The notes: generated by a model from the letters alone, not told the origin. A stretch of DNA of 7,871 bases from Planctomycetota bacterium (GCA_026692885.1 JAPLNJ010000747.1:1-7871), one strand, 5' to 3'. Shown: positions 1 to 5,957, counted from the stretch's first letter. A program made the numbers and translations.

Positions 1-96
1 GTGCTGGTACATAACGGATTGACCATCGCGAAGGCACGGCCGACCCCAATCAACCAGCCGCAAAGTGACGTAAGTCTGGAAGAAATGGCAGCTTAA
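1..96 (+). CDS. 3' end of an unidentified protein (partial)
   Basis: Reading frame 1 is open from the first base to a TAA at 94-96, giving a 31-residue tail that begins VLVHNGLTIAKARP and ends SLEEMAA. The composition (mixed hydrophobic and charged residues, acidic end) resembles a real protein C-terminus more than random translation of GC-rich DNA. The start lies outside the window. Too little is present to name a family. It could also be a chance open frame, because 32 codons without a stop is not rare at this GC. Confidence 0.4.
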   Translation: MLVHNGLTIAKARPTPINQPQSDVSLEEMAA

Positions 97-420
97 AAGT
101 GGGACAATCTGCGGAGGCGGCGGGCGGGATGCGGCGGAAGACAGCACGGCTAGCGTCTGCCGACGTAGTGTACGAAACCCAATTCCACCGGGGCAAGCCC
201 GGATGGGGACCAGACATGCCCAGCTGGAACAAAAGCCGGATCAGATCTCACCATTGCAAGGACTCTCTGGGATACAATTTTTCGCGGCCCAGGCACAGGG
301 CGAGAACACTCCCACCGACTTACGTCGGGAGCTTCTCGGGGCGATCACGACACTGCTAGCATTTCGCAGCGTTCTGATCAAGGTCCGGCAGAGGTCGTCG
401 CCGCACCCCCAGATCCCGGT

Positions 421-452
421 CGCATCGCGGAGTTGTCGCATTGCGGAGTTAG
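421..452. repeat. Two-copy 16-bp imperfect tandem repeat
   Basis: CGCATCGCGGAGTTGT (421-436) is followed at once by CGCATTGCGGAGTTAG (437-452), which differs at three positions. It is too short to assign a role. Replication slippage would explain it. Confidence 0.5.
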
Positions 453-495
453 GGTAGAACCGGTAATCTGACCACATAATGGCGGTGACGTTTCG

Positions 496-504
496 TAGGA
501 CAGG
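496..504. repeat. Left copy of 9-bp target-site duplication
   Basis: TAGGACAGG abuts the left end of the inverted-repeat element and is repeated exactly at the right end (631-639). Confidence 0.7.
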
Positions 505-630
505 AGCCTTGATCATAAGGCGGCGCAGAACGCTAGCAGCGGATCATCGTAACCCGACGCGTCAGCGAGGAAACGCCGCTCTTCCTCGCTGACGCGTCGG
601 GTTATGATGCGCAACCTTATGATCAAGGCC
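505..630. mobile_element. MITE-like non-autonomous element, 126 bp
   Basis: The element is bounded by a perfect 15-bp terminal inverted repeat, GCCTTGATCATAAGG at 506-520 and its reverse complement at 615-629. One extra unpaired base lies at each end (A505, C630). Immediately outside is an exact 9-bp direct repeat, TAGGACAGG, at 496-504 and 631-639, as expected of a target-site duplication. Removing the element and one copy leaves a continuous site, TTTCG-TAGGACAGG-CGTCG. It carries no coding capacity. Its centre is a long hairpin (545-609). A 9-bp duplication is known from several insertion-sequence families, but I cannot tell which transposase would act on these ends. The alternative is a plain nested palindrome with a chance flanking repeat, which is much less likely given an exact 9-bp match at the exact edges. 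Confidence 0.75.
545..609. repeat. Long palindrome of the planctomycete 'NPTRQRG' repeat type
   Basis: Bases 551-572 pair perfectly with 582-603 (22 bp) around a 9-base loop at 573-581. The stem extends outwards through 545-550 and 604-609 with a single G-T pair, making 28 bp. The core CCGACGCGTCAGCGAGG, read on the minus strand, translates as part of NPTRQRG, a string I recall from many spurious planctomycete ORFs. This points to a dispersed palindromic repeat. In RNA it would form a very stable hairpin, but there is no T-tract to suggest a classical terminator. Confidence 0.75.
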
Positions 631-639
631 TAGGACAGG
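631..639. repeat. Right copy of 9-bp target-site duplication
   Basis: TAGGACAGG directly follows the right end of the inverted-repeat element and matches the left copy (496-504) at all nine bases. Confidence 0.7.
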
Positions 640-802
640 CGTCGTCGCTTGTGCGGGCCAGCGGAAACGCTTAGGCACTGTCAAGAAGTGAGCTACCGCA
701 ATTGTGTGGCACGCCCCGATGCACGAAGGCTCACGAAGGATGTGGTGAGTCGGCAAACCACGCCCTTCGCTGCGATCAGGGACGTGTCACCCAGCCAAGA
801 CC

Positions 803-859
803 GGCTCGGCAGGAGCCTCGCCCTCCCGTTCCCTGGGCAACGGGTTCCCTGGGCAGCGG
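803..859. repeat. REP-like repeat cluster upstream of the large exported protein
   Basis: A short stem GGCTC-GGCAG-GAGCC (803-817) runs into CTCGCCCTCCCG and then a 16-bp tandem pair, GTTCCCTGGGCAACGG at 828-843 and GTTCCCTGGGCAGCGG at 844-859, with one difference. On the minus strand the first part translates as EGEAPAEP, a chance peptide I recall from many planctomycete ORF calls, so this is probably a dispersed intergenic repeat. It lies about 50 bases before the start codon at 911. Any effect on that gene's transcription is speculative. Confidence 0.55.
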
Positions 860-893
860 GGACTCAATAGAACTACGGATTGGACTCGATTGG

Positions 894-900
894 AAAGGAG
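894..900 (+). promoter_or_regulatory. Ribosome-binding site for the 928-residue protein
   Basis: AAAGGAG lies 10 bases before the ATG at 911. It overlaps the alternative in-frame TTG at 890, which has no such site, so it decides the start in favour of ATG 911. Confidence 0.7.
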
Positions 901-910
901 ATCCTCGCCC

Positions 911-3697
911 ATGTGCAACTTCGTCCCCTCACGAATCCTCGCCTGCGGCCTGCTGTGGATTGCCCTCTCGCCCGCGGTGACACTGGCACGCGGAACGGCA
1001 GAAGCGATCCCGGGGCAGCCATTTGGCGTCGGGCATATCGTCATTCCCTTGGCGGCGGCGGATGCGACGCTGGCGTCGAGCACCGCAGGGATGATGCTGA
1101 CCGAACGCCGCGGGCGCACGCTGTATCCGGTGCTGACGACCGGCCGATTTCGAAAACTGCTGGGTGAGATTCTGGGGAACGGAAATCCGGGGGTGCCGGA
1201 CAGTCTTCACGCGTGGTTCTTGTTCACGGGCGACGGCCCGCTGGAAGTGACGCTCTACACGCCTCAGGCAACCAACTTCGCCGTGACGCCCCAAGCCGCC
1301 CGCGATGGACGGGCGCACCAGCGGTTGCTCACGCAATGGTGGCGAGAGTACAACGCGGTGGCTCGAGAAGAAGTGCAACAGGGCGACTACCCGCCGTTGG
1401 TGCAGACGTACCTCACGTCCATGCTGTCGCGCCGACTCGGCCTGGAACCGCCGCTGTTGAGCCGCATCAGCGAGCGCGCACCCAGCGAACCGCAGCAGAC
1501 GTTGGAACTGCTGCTGGGTCTCGAGAGTCTGCGTTTGGCCACCCTGCGCCGCACGAGTCTGGGCACGGGTGTCACGGCTGAACCGGCCGATCGACCGGTT
1601 CCGCCCGAAGTCGACTGGACGCCTCGTGCAGCTCCGGCGACCGAACCGGATGTCGACATCGAGCCGATAGCGAGACGCGTGCCGCAGGAGTTCTTTTACA
1701 TCCGCTTCGGCAGTTTCGAGAATTACCTCTGGTTCGATCGGCTGCAGAAGGACTACGGCGACATCAATCAGATGATCACCTTGCGCGGTTCCGACGCCCA
1801 ACCGACCCAGCGCATGCAACGGCAGTTGGCCCTGCGTCTATCGGCTCTGGCCGAGGTGCTGGGACCGACGGTAATCGCGGACGTGGCGTTGATCGGCCGC
1901 GATTTGTACTTACGCGAGGGCGGGGCGCTCGGTGTGCTGTTCCAGGCGCGCAATGCCTTATTGGGCGTCGATCTCAACCGTCAGCGGACGGCCGCGCTGG
2001 CCGCGGAGAAACAGCACGGCGCCACGCTGACCACGGTCAAGATCGCCGGACGCGACGTCTCCTTGCTGGCGACGCCCGATAACCGCCTCCGTTCGTTCTA
2101 CGTCGCGGACGGCGACTACCATTTCATCTCGACTTCTCGGGCTCTCGTGCAGCGGTTTCTGGAAGTCAGCCAAGGCGACGATACGCTGGGGAACAACGCG
2201 GCATTCCGACACGCCCGCAGCGTGTTGCCGACCCGACGCGAAGACACGATCTTCGTGTATTTTTCGTCGGCCTTCTTCCAAGGCTTGCTGAGTCCCCAGT
2301 ATCAGGTCGAACTGCCGCGGCGATTGCGGGCGGCCACCGACCTGGAACTTCTGATGCTGGCCACCTGGGCCGCCCGGTGCGAACAGCGGCCAGCCGAGAC
2401 GGTCGAGGATCTCGTCCGCGGCGGATTGTTGCCCGCCGGATTCGATCGCCGGCCGGACGGCAGCGGCCCGCTCTTGGCTGGAGAGAAGAGCACCGATTCG
2501 TTGCGGGGCATCAGGGGCAGTTTCCTGCCGATTCCCGACGTGGAATTGCGGAAAGTGACCGCGACGGAAGCGGCCGGCATCGCGACCAAATCGGCCTACT
2601 ACAGCGGCAATTGGAAACAACTGGATCCGCTGATGGTCGGAGTCAAACGGTTTGCTGTGAACCGCGAGGGCCGGGAACGCGTCGTGGTCGACGCCCACGT
2701 TTCGCCCTTCGCCGAAGAGAAGTACGGCTGGCTCATGTCGTTGCTCGGCGAGCCGACGCGGGTGCGCATCCGACCCGCGGCTGGGGACGTCATCCAGGCT
2801 CAAGCGGCTGTGAAAGGCGGTCTGCTCGCTTCCCAAGTCTCGCCGCACCATCTGTTTCTCGGCGTGCAGGACAACCTGCCGCTGAGCGACGTGCAACCGT
2901 CCAGTCTCTTGAAGACGCTGCGTATGCTGCAGACGACGCCGGGCTATTTGGGGGCGTGGCCGAAGCCCGGTTTTATTGACTGGCTGCCGCTCAATTTCGC
3001 CGGAACCCAGCCGAATGCGGCGGGCTACTCGCGGCTGCCCTTTGATCTCTGGCGCCGGCAATGGGACGACTTCTCCGCCTTATCGTTTGACCCCAAGTTG
3101 CTGGCCAGTGTGACGCCGCAGTTGCAGCCGGAGGAGGCCGAGAACGAGGCGCAGATTCGGATCCATGTGGGTGATCTTTCGCAGGCCAAGCTGCAGGCTT
3201 GGGTCAACTCGTTGACGTACACCCGAGCGCATCAGGCTTCGCTGGGCAACGTCCGACTGCTGCATTCCCTGTCGCAGCAGCTGGGGGTTCCGCGGGAGGA
3301 GGCGTTACAGGCCGGCGAGCAACTTTTGGATGCTAAGCTGGTCTGTCCGCTGGGCGGCGAGTACCGGCTGGATCAGCAGGCCGACCAGGTTCCCTTATGG
3401 ACGTCGACGAAGTGGTCCAAGATCGCTCCGGACCGCGCACCACCGGAGTATCAAACGCCGCTGCTGCAGTGGTTCCGCGGACTGGATGCCGAGTTGACCA
3501 AGTACGGTGATCGCGTGGTCCTGCATACCACCCTGGATATGCAGCGAAAGCCGAAAGAGGCCAAGGCCGACCTGCCGTTATTCAACTTGAATTGGTTCGG
3601 CGGCGGCAAGGCTGGCAAGCCGGAGACAAAAGAGACGCCAAAGAAACCGCCGGACCCACCCGTCCGACAGGCCAGGAACGGGCCGCGGGAGTTCTGA
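911..3697 (+). CDS. Large exported planctomycete protein of unknown function
   Basis: This is a 928-residue protein. The ATG is chosen over the upstream in-frame TTG at 890 because AAAGGAG lies 10 bases before it and a signal peptide then starts at once: basic residue R8, hydrophobic core about 9-20 (ILACGLLWIALS), probable cleavage after TLA26. The mature protein is expected in the periplasm or on the cell surface. There is no other clear membrane segment. Residues about 35-255 form an N-terminal part with a WWREY motif. Residues about 262-475 form a block beginning YIRFGSFENYLWF and continuing through VALIGRDLYLREGGALGVLF and DGDYHFISTSRALVQRF. From memory this block resembles conserved planctomycete hypothetical proteins. 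A further region begins near 561 (SAYYSGNWKQLDPLMVGVKRF). The last roughly 40 residues are Lys/Pro-rich and probably disordered. I recognise no catalytic motif and assign no function. The hydrolase gene follows after 78 bases on the same strand. Confidence 0.9.
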   Translation: MCNFVPSRILACGLLWIALSPAVTLARGTAEAIPGQPFGVGHIVIPLAAADATLASSTAGMMLTERRGRTLYPVLTTGRFRKLLGEILGNGNPGVPDSLHAWFLFTGDGPLEVTLYTPQATNFAVTPQAARDGRAHQRLLTQWWREYNAVAREEVQQGDYPPLVQTYLTSMLSRRLGLEPPLLSRISERAPSEPQQTLELLLGLESLRLATLRRTSLGTGVTAEPADRPVPPEVDWTPRAAPATEPDVDIEPIARRVPQEFFYIRFGSFENYLWFDRLQKDYGDINQMITLRGSDAQPTQRMQRQLALRLSALAEVLGPTVIADVALIGRDLYLREGGALGVLFQARNALLGVDLNRQRTAALAAEKQHGATLTTVKIAGRDVSLLATPDNRLRSFYVADGDYHFISTSRALVQRFLEVSQGDDTLGNNAAFRHARSVLPTRREDTIFVYFSSAFFQGLLSPQYQVELPRRLRAATDLELLMLATWAARCEQRPAETVEDLVRGGLLPAGFDRRPDGSGPLLAGEKSTDSLRGIRGSFLPIPDVELRKVTATEAAGIATKSAYYSGNWKQLDPLMVGVKRFAVNREGRERVVVDAHVSPFAEEKYGWLMSLLGEPTRVRIRPAAGDVIQAQAAVKGGLLASQVSPHHLFLGVQDNLPLSDVQPSSLLKTLRMLQTTPGYLGAWPKPGFIDWLPLNFAGTQPNAAGYSRLPFDLWRRQWDDFSALSFDPKLLASVTPQLQPEEAENEAQIRIHVGDLSQAKLQAWVNSLTYTRAHQASLGNVRLLHSLSQQLGVPREEALQAGEQLLDAKLVCPLGGEYRLDQQADQVPLWTSTKWSKIAPDRAPPEYQTPLLQWFRGLDAELTKYGDRVVLHTTLDMQRKPKEAKADLPLFNLNWFGGGKAGKPETKETPKKPPDPPVRQARNGPREF

Positions 3698-3720
3698 ACA
3701 CGAGCGGGAATGCGTCGTAG

Positions 3721-3767
3721 GTCAGCCTTTCCAGGCTGACGTTTGGTGCGCGTCAGGCTGGAAAAGG
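3721..3767. repeat. Palindromic repeat between two genes, overlapping a translation start region
   Basis: GTCAGCCT (3721-3728) pairs perfectly with AGGCTGAC (3733-3740) around a TTCC loop. A second, inverted partial copy, CGTCAGGCTGGAAAAGG (3751-3767), could instead pair with 3726-3741 with one mismatch and one bulge. The core translates as QPFQADV, which I recall from planctomycete intergenic repeats. No T-tract follows, so it is not an obvious terminator. The second copy contains the A/G-rich stretch upstream of the hydrolase start, so the alternative fold would partly cover that ribosome-binding site. Confidence 0.6.
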
Positions 3768-3775
3768 AAGAAACC

Positions 3776-4612
3776 ATGCATCTGGCAATGTCACGAGTTG
3801 TGGTGCTCTGTCTGCTCTGGGGCGTGTTCGGCAACTACCCGAGGATCGAGGGGGCCGAAGCTTCGCCAGCCACAGTGCCTGACAAACAGCTGCCTTTGGC
3901 TGGGGAAGTCTTCACGGTCGAGGGGCAGACAGCCTTCGTAATTCTGCCGCAACAACCAGCCGCGGGTACTCCGACGCCGTGGGTCTGGTATGCCCCGACA
4001 CTCCCAGGACTGCCAGCGGACAGCGAGAAATGGATGTTCGAGAAATTCCTCGCTGCCGGGGTGGCCATCGCCGGCGTGGATGTCGGCGAATCCTACGGCA
4101 GTCCCCGCGGACGAGCTGTCTATTCAGCCCTGTATCACGAGTTGGTTGTGAAACGGGGATTCGCCCGGAAGGCGTGTCTGTTGGCCCGGAGTCGGGGTGG
4201 ACTGATGCTGTATGGCTGGGCGGCGGAGAACCCGGAAAAGGTCGCCTGCATCGCGGGCATCTATCCGGTCTGCAACCTCCGGAGCTATCCAGGACTCGCC
4301 AGAGCGTGCGGCGCCTACGGGTTGACTGGGGAAGAGCTGGAGAAGCGATTGGCCGAATACAACCCGATCGACCGCTTGGCGCCGCTGGCCAAGGCCCGGG
4401 TGCCCATTTTTCACCTACATGGGGACGTGGACACGGTCGTTCCGCTGCAGGACAACTCAGGCGAGGTCGCCCGGCGATACCAGGAACTAGGCGGCAAGAT
4501 GCAGCTGGTCGTCCCGTCGGGCCAAGGCCACAACATGTGGCCGGGGTTCTTTCAGTGCCAGGAACTGGTCGATTTCGTGATCGCCCAGGCCCAAGTCGCT
4601 GGCCCCCGTTAA
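3776..4612 (+). CDS. Secreted alpha/beta hydrolase (esterase/peptidase-like)
   Basis: This is a 278-residue protein. The ATG at 3776 follows AGGAAG (3765-3770) and opens a signal peptide: hydrophobic stretch RVVVLCLLWGVFG at 7-19 and probable cleavage after AEA29. The alpha/beta-hydrolase fold is supported by spaced triad motifs. The nucleophile elbow is LARSRGG with Ser139, the acid lies in HGDVDTVVP with Asp219, and the base in GQGHNMW with His252. All three fall at the usual order and spacing, so the enzyme is probably active. The elbow is A-x-S-x-G rather than the common G-x-S-x-G. A YNPIDRLAPLAKARVPIFHLHG stretch is typical of prolyl-oligopeptidase-like and acyl-esterase members. The substrate is unknown. 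A periplasmic or extracellular ester or peptide is plausible for a planctomycete. It may be co-transcribed with the gene upstream. Confidence 0.87.
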   Translation: MHLAMSRVVVLCLLWGVFGNYPRIEGAEASPATVPDKQLPLAGEVFTVEGQTAFVILPQQPAAGTPTPWVWYAPTLPGLPADSEKWMFEKFLAAGVAIAGVDVGESYGSPRGRAVYSALYHELVVKRGFARKACLLARSRGGLMLYGWAAENPEKVACIAGIYPVCNLRSYPGLARACGAYGLTGEELEKRLAEYNPIDRLAPLAKARVPIFHLHGDVDTVVPLQDNSGEVARRYQELGGKMQLVVPSGQGHNMWPGFFQCQELVDFVIAQAQVAGPR

Positions 4613-4705
4613 CCCGCATGACGCACAGCCGCACGCACACGTTCCACCGCAAGGGGCATCCTTTCCAAACATCAAGAAGTCCGAGACTCGGCGGAGAAAC
4701 GCATC

Positions 4706-5092
4706 ATGTCCGATCCCACGCCAGAAACTGTCATTGTCCGTGACCGGGATGGCCTGCGCCACTTGAAGGCAGCGGATGATTGGACGACCCTGACGTTGCT
4801 GGGAGCATTGTCGGCCGATCCGCGCTCGTTTCACGAACTCGCCCGCGCCTGGCTGCGATATCAGCCGGACGTGGCGCTCGAAGACTTGCCGTGGGCAGAG
4901 TGCCTGGGCGAGCCGGCCCGTGGTCCGTGGCTGTTGTTGGATCTGGTGTGCCTGCGGATTGTGGCGGGTGAGGGGGCGGAATTGCCCGAGAATCCAGGCG
5001 CTTTTCAACGGGATGAGGGGCCTTGGGAGACCGGGTTTCGCGTCTCGGAGAGACGCGGCCACGTGGACGCGACGCCGCCCCGCGATGGGTAG
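4706..5092 (+). CDS. Small uncharacterised protein, probably altered at its C-terminus
   Basis: This is a 128-residue cytoplasmic protein with no signal peptide or membrane segment. ATG 4706 has GGAG at 4693-4696, nine bases upstream. Residues 1-110 have a coherent, amphipathic composition (for example ADDWTTLTLLGALSADPRSFHELARAWLRYQ and GPWLLLDLVCLRIVAGEGAELP), which supports a real gene. I do not recognise the family. From about residue 112 the reading frame runs through an 8-bp palindrome (5039-5057) and gives RVSERRGHVDATPPRDG, which looks like translated repeat DNA rather than native protein. The protein may therefore be truncated relative to its relatives. The gene lies 93 bases after the hydrolase on the same strand, and co-transcription is possible. 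Confidence 0.7.
   Translation: MSDPTPETVIVRDRDGLRHLKAADDWTTLTLLGALSADPRSFHELARAWLRYQPDVALEDLPWAECLGEPARGPWLLLDLVCLRIVAGEGAELPENPGAFQRDEGPWETGFRVSERRGHVDATPPRDG
5039..5057. repeat. Short palindrome inside the 3' end of a coding sequence
   Basis: CGCGTCTC (5039-5046) pairs perfectly with GAGACGCG (5050-5057) around a GGA loop. It lies within the last 20 codons of the gene at 4706-5092 and resembles the other intergenic palindromes of this window in size and GC content. Confidence 0.6.
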
Positions 5093-5130
5093 CTTAGGAT
5101 CGTCGCATGAATAACTGTCGGGTTTTCAAA

Positions 5131-5185
5131 GTAGTCATCACGCTCCGCGTGATGACATGTCGTCACGGCGGAGCGTGACGACTAC
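5131..5185. repeat. Double-hairpin REP-like element, 55 bp
   Basis: There are two back-to-back hairpins. The first pairs TCATCACGC (5135-5143) with GCGTGATGA (5147-5155), with a 3-base loop. The second pairs GTCGTCACG (5159-5167) with CGTGACGAC (5174-5182), with a 6-base loop. The two halves are also inverted copies of each other: GTAGTC at 5131-5136 pairs with GACTAC at 5180-5185, and the whole 55 bases can form one long arm with one mismatch, one bulge and one wobble pair. I recall this 'GTAGTC(A/G)TCACGCTCCG' type as common in planctomycete intergenic DNA. It starts 38 bases after the stop at 5092 and could protect the 3' end of that transcript. Confidence 0.7.
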
Positions 5186-5484
5186 TAGACTTGCGACACT
5201 TATTGATGCGCCGGTCCTTATTTCCGTCCGCTTGCCTAAGCCTCGTCTTTCCCCACATTTTTTGAGTTCGGATTTCAAGCGTAAGACAAGTTCGGCGCCT
5301 CGGTCTTGAGGCCCCAGATGCCGCGGCGCCGAGCACCAGGCGAGGCAAGCCAGAAGCCGATCTTGGGCCTGGACCAGGTAGTTCAAATGTTCGCTGACTG
5401 GTTGCCTGTATCCCAGGTAGTCATGCTATTCGAGGAGGCTGTTGAACCGCGGTTCCTCAGGCGTCCGCCGGACCTGCTCCACAC
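5186..5484. other. Gene-free stretch before the leucine-rich-repeat remnant
   Basis: About 300 bases with no supportable gene. Visible structure includes a 12-bp inverted repeat with one mismatch (TCGGCGCCTCGG at 5292-5303 against 5321-5332) and a perfect 12-bp palindrome GAACCGCGGTTC at 5444-5455. Forward and reverse frames here give peptides without recognisable motifs. The 3' part may be the degraded upstream portion of the leucine-rich-repeat gene, but its frame is broken by TGA at 5443-5445. Confidence 0.5.
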
Positions 5485-5721
5485 GTAGGGCTCACCTCTC
5501 TCCGCGAAATGGCGAAGCTCACCGCAATTTGTCTGGCCGGTACAGCGATCACGGATCAGGGGCTGGCGAGCCTTCAAGGACTGATGCGACTTGAGCTGGT
5601 GGACCTTTCGGAAACGCGATTGGATAGCTCCGGGCAACTCTGGCTCAACGACATTCAGGTCACCGACGCGGGCGTCAACGAACTCCACAAGTCATTACCA
5701 AACATGAAGACCGAACGATGA
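5485..5721 (+). pseudogene. 3' remnant of a leucine-rich-repeat protein gene
   Basis: From about 5485 the frame encodes VGLTSLREMAKLTAICL, then AGTAITDQGLASLQGLMRL and ELVDLSETRLDSSG, and ends QVTDAGVNELHKSLP followed by NMKTER and TGA. This fits the 24-residue LxxLxLxxTxITDxGLxxLxxLxx repeat common in planctomycete proteins. Repeat-like sequence lies upstream of the only ATG (5509), so that ATG is internal, not a true start. The frame is closed by TGA at 5443. After DSSG the text jumps straight to QLWLNDIQVTDAG. Compared with the repeat period about 11 residues are missing, suggesting a 33-bp in-frame deletion. It is most likely a broken gene end. A short expressed repeat protein from 5509 (70 residues) cannot be ruled out, but there is no good ribosome-binding site. 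Confidence 0.65.
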
Positions 5722-5807
5722 CTCCATCGCCCCCACCACCCACCCCGACTCCCTGCCGCTGCTGGCTGCAGTTCAGCCGGCGACGAGTAACCGACGCCAA
5801 CTTCTAG
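5718..5807 (+). pseudogene. 29-codon ORF overlapping the LRR stop codon (possible gene start remnant)
   Basis: The ATG overlaps the preceding TGA as ATGA. It encodes MTPSPPPPTPTP, then CRCWLQFS, then RRRVTDANF and TAG at 5805-5807. The first part resembles the N-termini of planctomycete proteins that begin with a Pro-rich stretch followed by 'LQFSLRTLL', a membrane anchor, as I recall them. Here the membrane segment is absent. The end, VTDANF, instead looks like leucine-rich-repeat text. It may be a join between two decayed genes. It is short, so chance similarity is quite possible. Confidence 0.25.
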
Positions 5808-5828
5808 CCCGGTGGGTCGGTGGTCGTG

Positions 5829-5861
5829 ACGCGATTCTCGCCCGACACGCGATTCTCGCCC
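5829..5861. repeat. Two-copy 15-bp direct repeat, 18-bp period
   Basis: ACGCGATTCTCGCCC occurs exactly at 5829-5843 and 5847-5861, separated by three bases. If translated in the frame of the downstream gene it would give TRFSPDTRFSP. It more likely lies in untranslated DNA ahead of the putative promoter at 5890. Confidence 0.65.
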
Positions 5862-5889
5862 CTGGATGCTGCAGGTGCTTCCCCCGTAC

Positions 5890-5895
5890 TACAAT
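5890..5895 (+). promoter_or_regulatory. Putative -10 box (TACAAT) for the short basic protein
   Basis: TACAAT followed by G lies 62 bases before the GTG start at 5958. It differs from the sigma-70 consensus TATAAT by one base. No good -35 hexamer is present at 16-18 bases upstream. A matching TACAATG stands before the propeller lipoprotein gene (6908-6913). Confidence 0.35.
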
Positions 5896-5944
5896 GGGCT
5901 GATTGGCTGGGCGAGTCCGGCCGAAGAATTACATACGCGGGGGC

Positions 5945-5949
5945 GGAGG
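5945..5949 (+). promoter_or_regulatory. Ribosome-binding site deciding the GTG start at 5958
   Basis: GGAGG stands eight bases before GTG 5958. The alternative in-frame GTG at 5820 has no such motif and would place the direct repeat and the TACAAT box inside the coding sequence. Confidence 0.5.
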
Positions 5950-5957
5950 GCGCGAGG

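Larger units (their letters stand above)
97..504. other. Intergenic stretch without a convincing gene
   Basis: About 400 bases with only short, weak open frames on both strands and no good ribosome-binding sites. The longest forward frame (203-457) encodes an 84-residue product with no recognisable motif and ends in a low-complexity Ser/Arg/Pro stretch. Small structures seen are a 5-bp stem CCGAC-TTAC-GTCGG near 315-328, a TACAAT hexamer at 272-277 with no gene behind it, and an imperfect 16-bp tandem duplication at 421-452. It may be a decayed gene, but I cannot show that. Confidence 0.5.

Noticed and set aside
272..277. TACAAT box as a third promoter of the same type
   Set aside because: It is followed by TTTT rather than G, no gene lies within 600 bases downstream, and a single hexamer is expected by chance.
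203..457. Forward 84-codon frame in the left intergenic region
   Set aside because: The stretch TDLRRELLGAITTLLAF looks protein-like, but there is no ribosome-binding site, the second half is low complexity and no family is recognisable.
241..516. Minus-strand 91-codon frame starting inside the MITE-like element
   Set aside because: Its start codon lies in the left inverted end of the element, there is no ribosome-binding site and no recognisable motif.
551..603. Rho-independent terminator
   Set aside because: The stem is strong, but it is not followed by a T-tract on either strand and lies within a transposon-like element.
929..3061. Long minus-strand open frames (929-1819 and 1958-3061) opposite the large exported protein
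   Set aside because: They lie wholly within the 911-3697 gene, are rich in Arg, Gln and His as expected of antisense translation in GC-rich DNA, have no ribosome-binding sites and show no motif.
4487..5062. Minus-strand 191-codon frame opposite the hydrolase end and the small protein
   Set aside because: It spans two sense genes and an intergenic gap, lacks motifs and is explained as a shadow of the + strand codon bias.
5131..5185. CRISPR-like repeats
   Set aside because: The repeats are inverted copies in one compact unit. There is no series of direct repeats with regular spacers anywhere in the window, and no cas-like gene.
5138..5386. Minus-strand 82-codon frame across the 5131-5185 repeat
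   Set aside because: It runs through the repeat, lacks a ribosome-binding site and has no motif. A decayed gene here is possible but cannot be shown.
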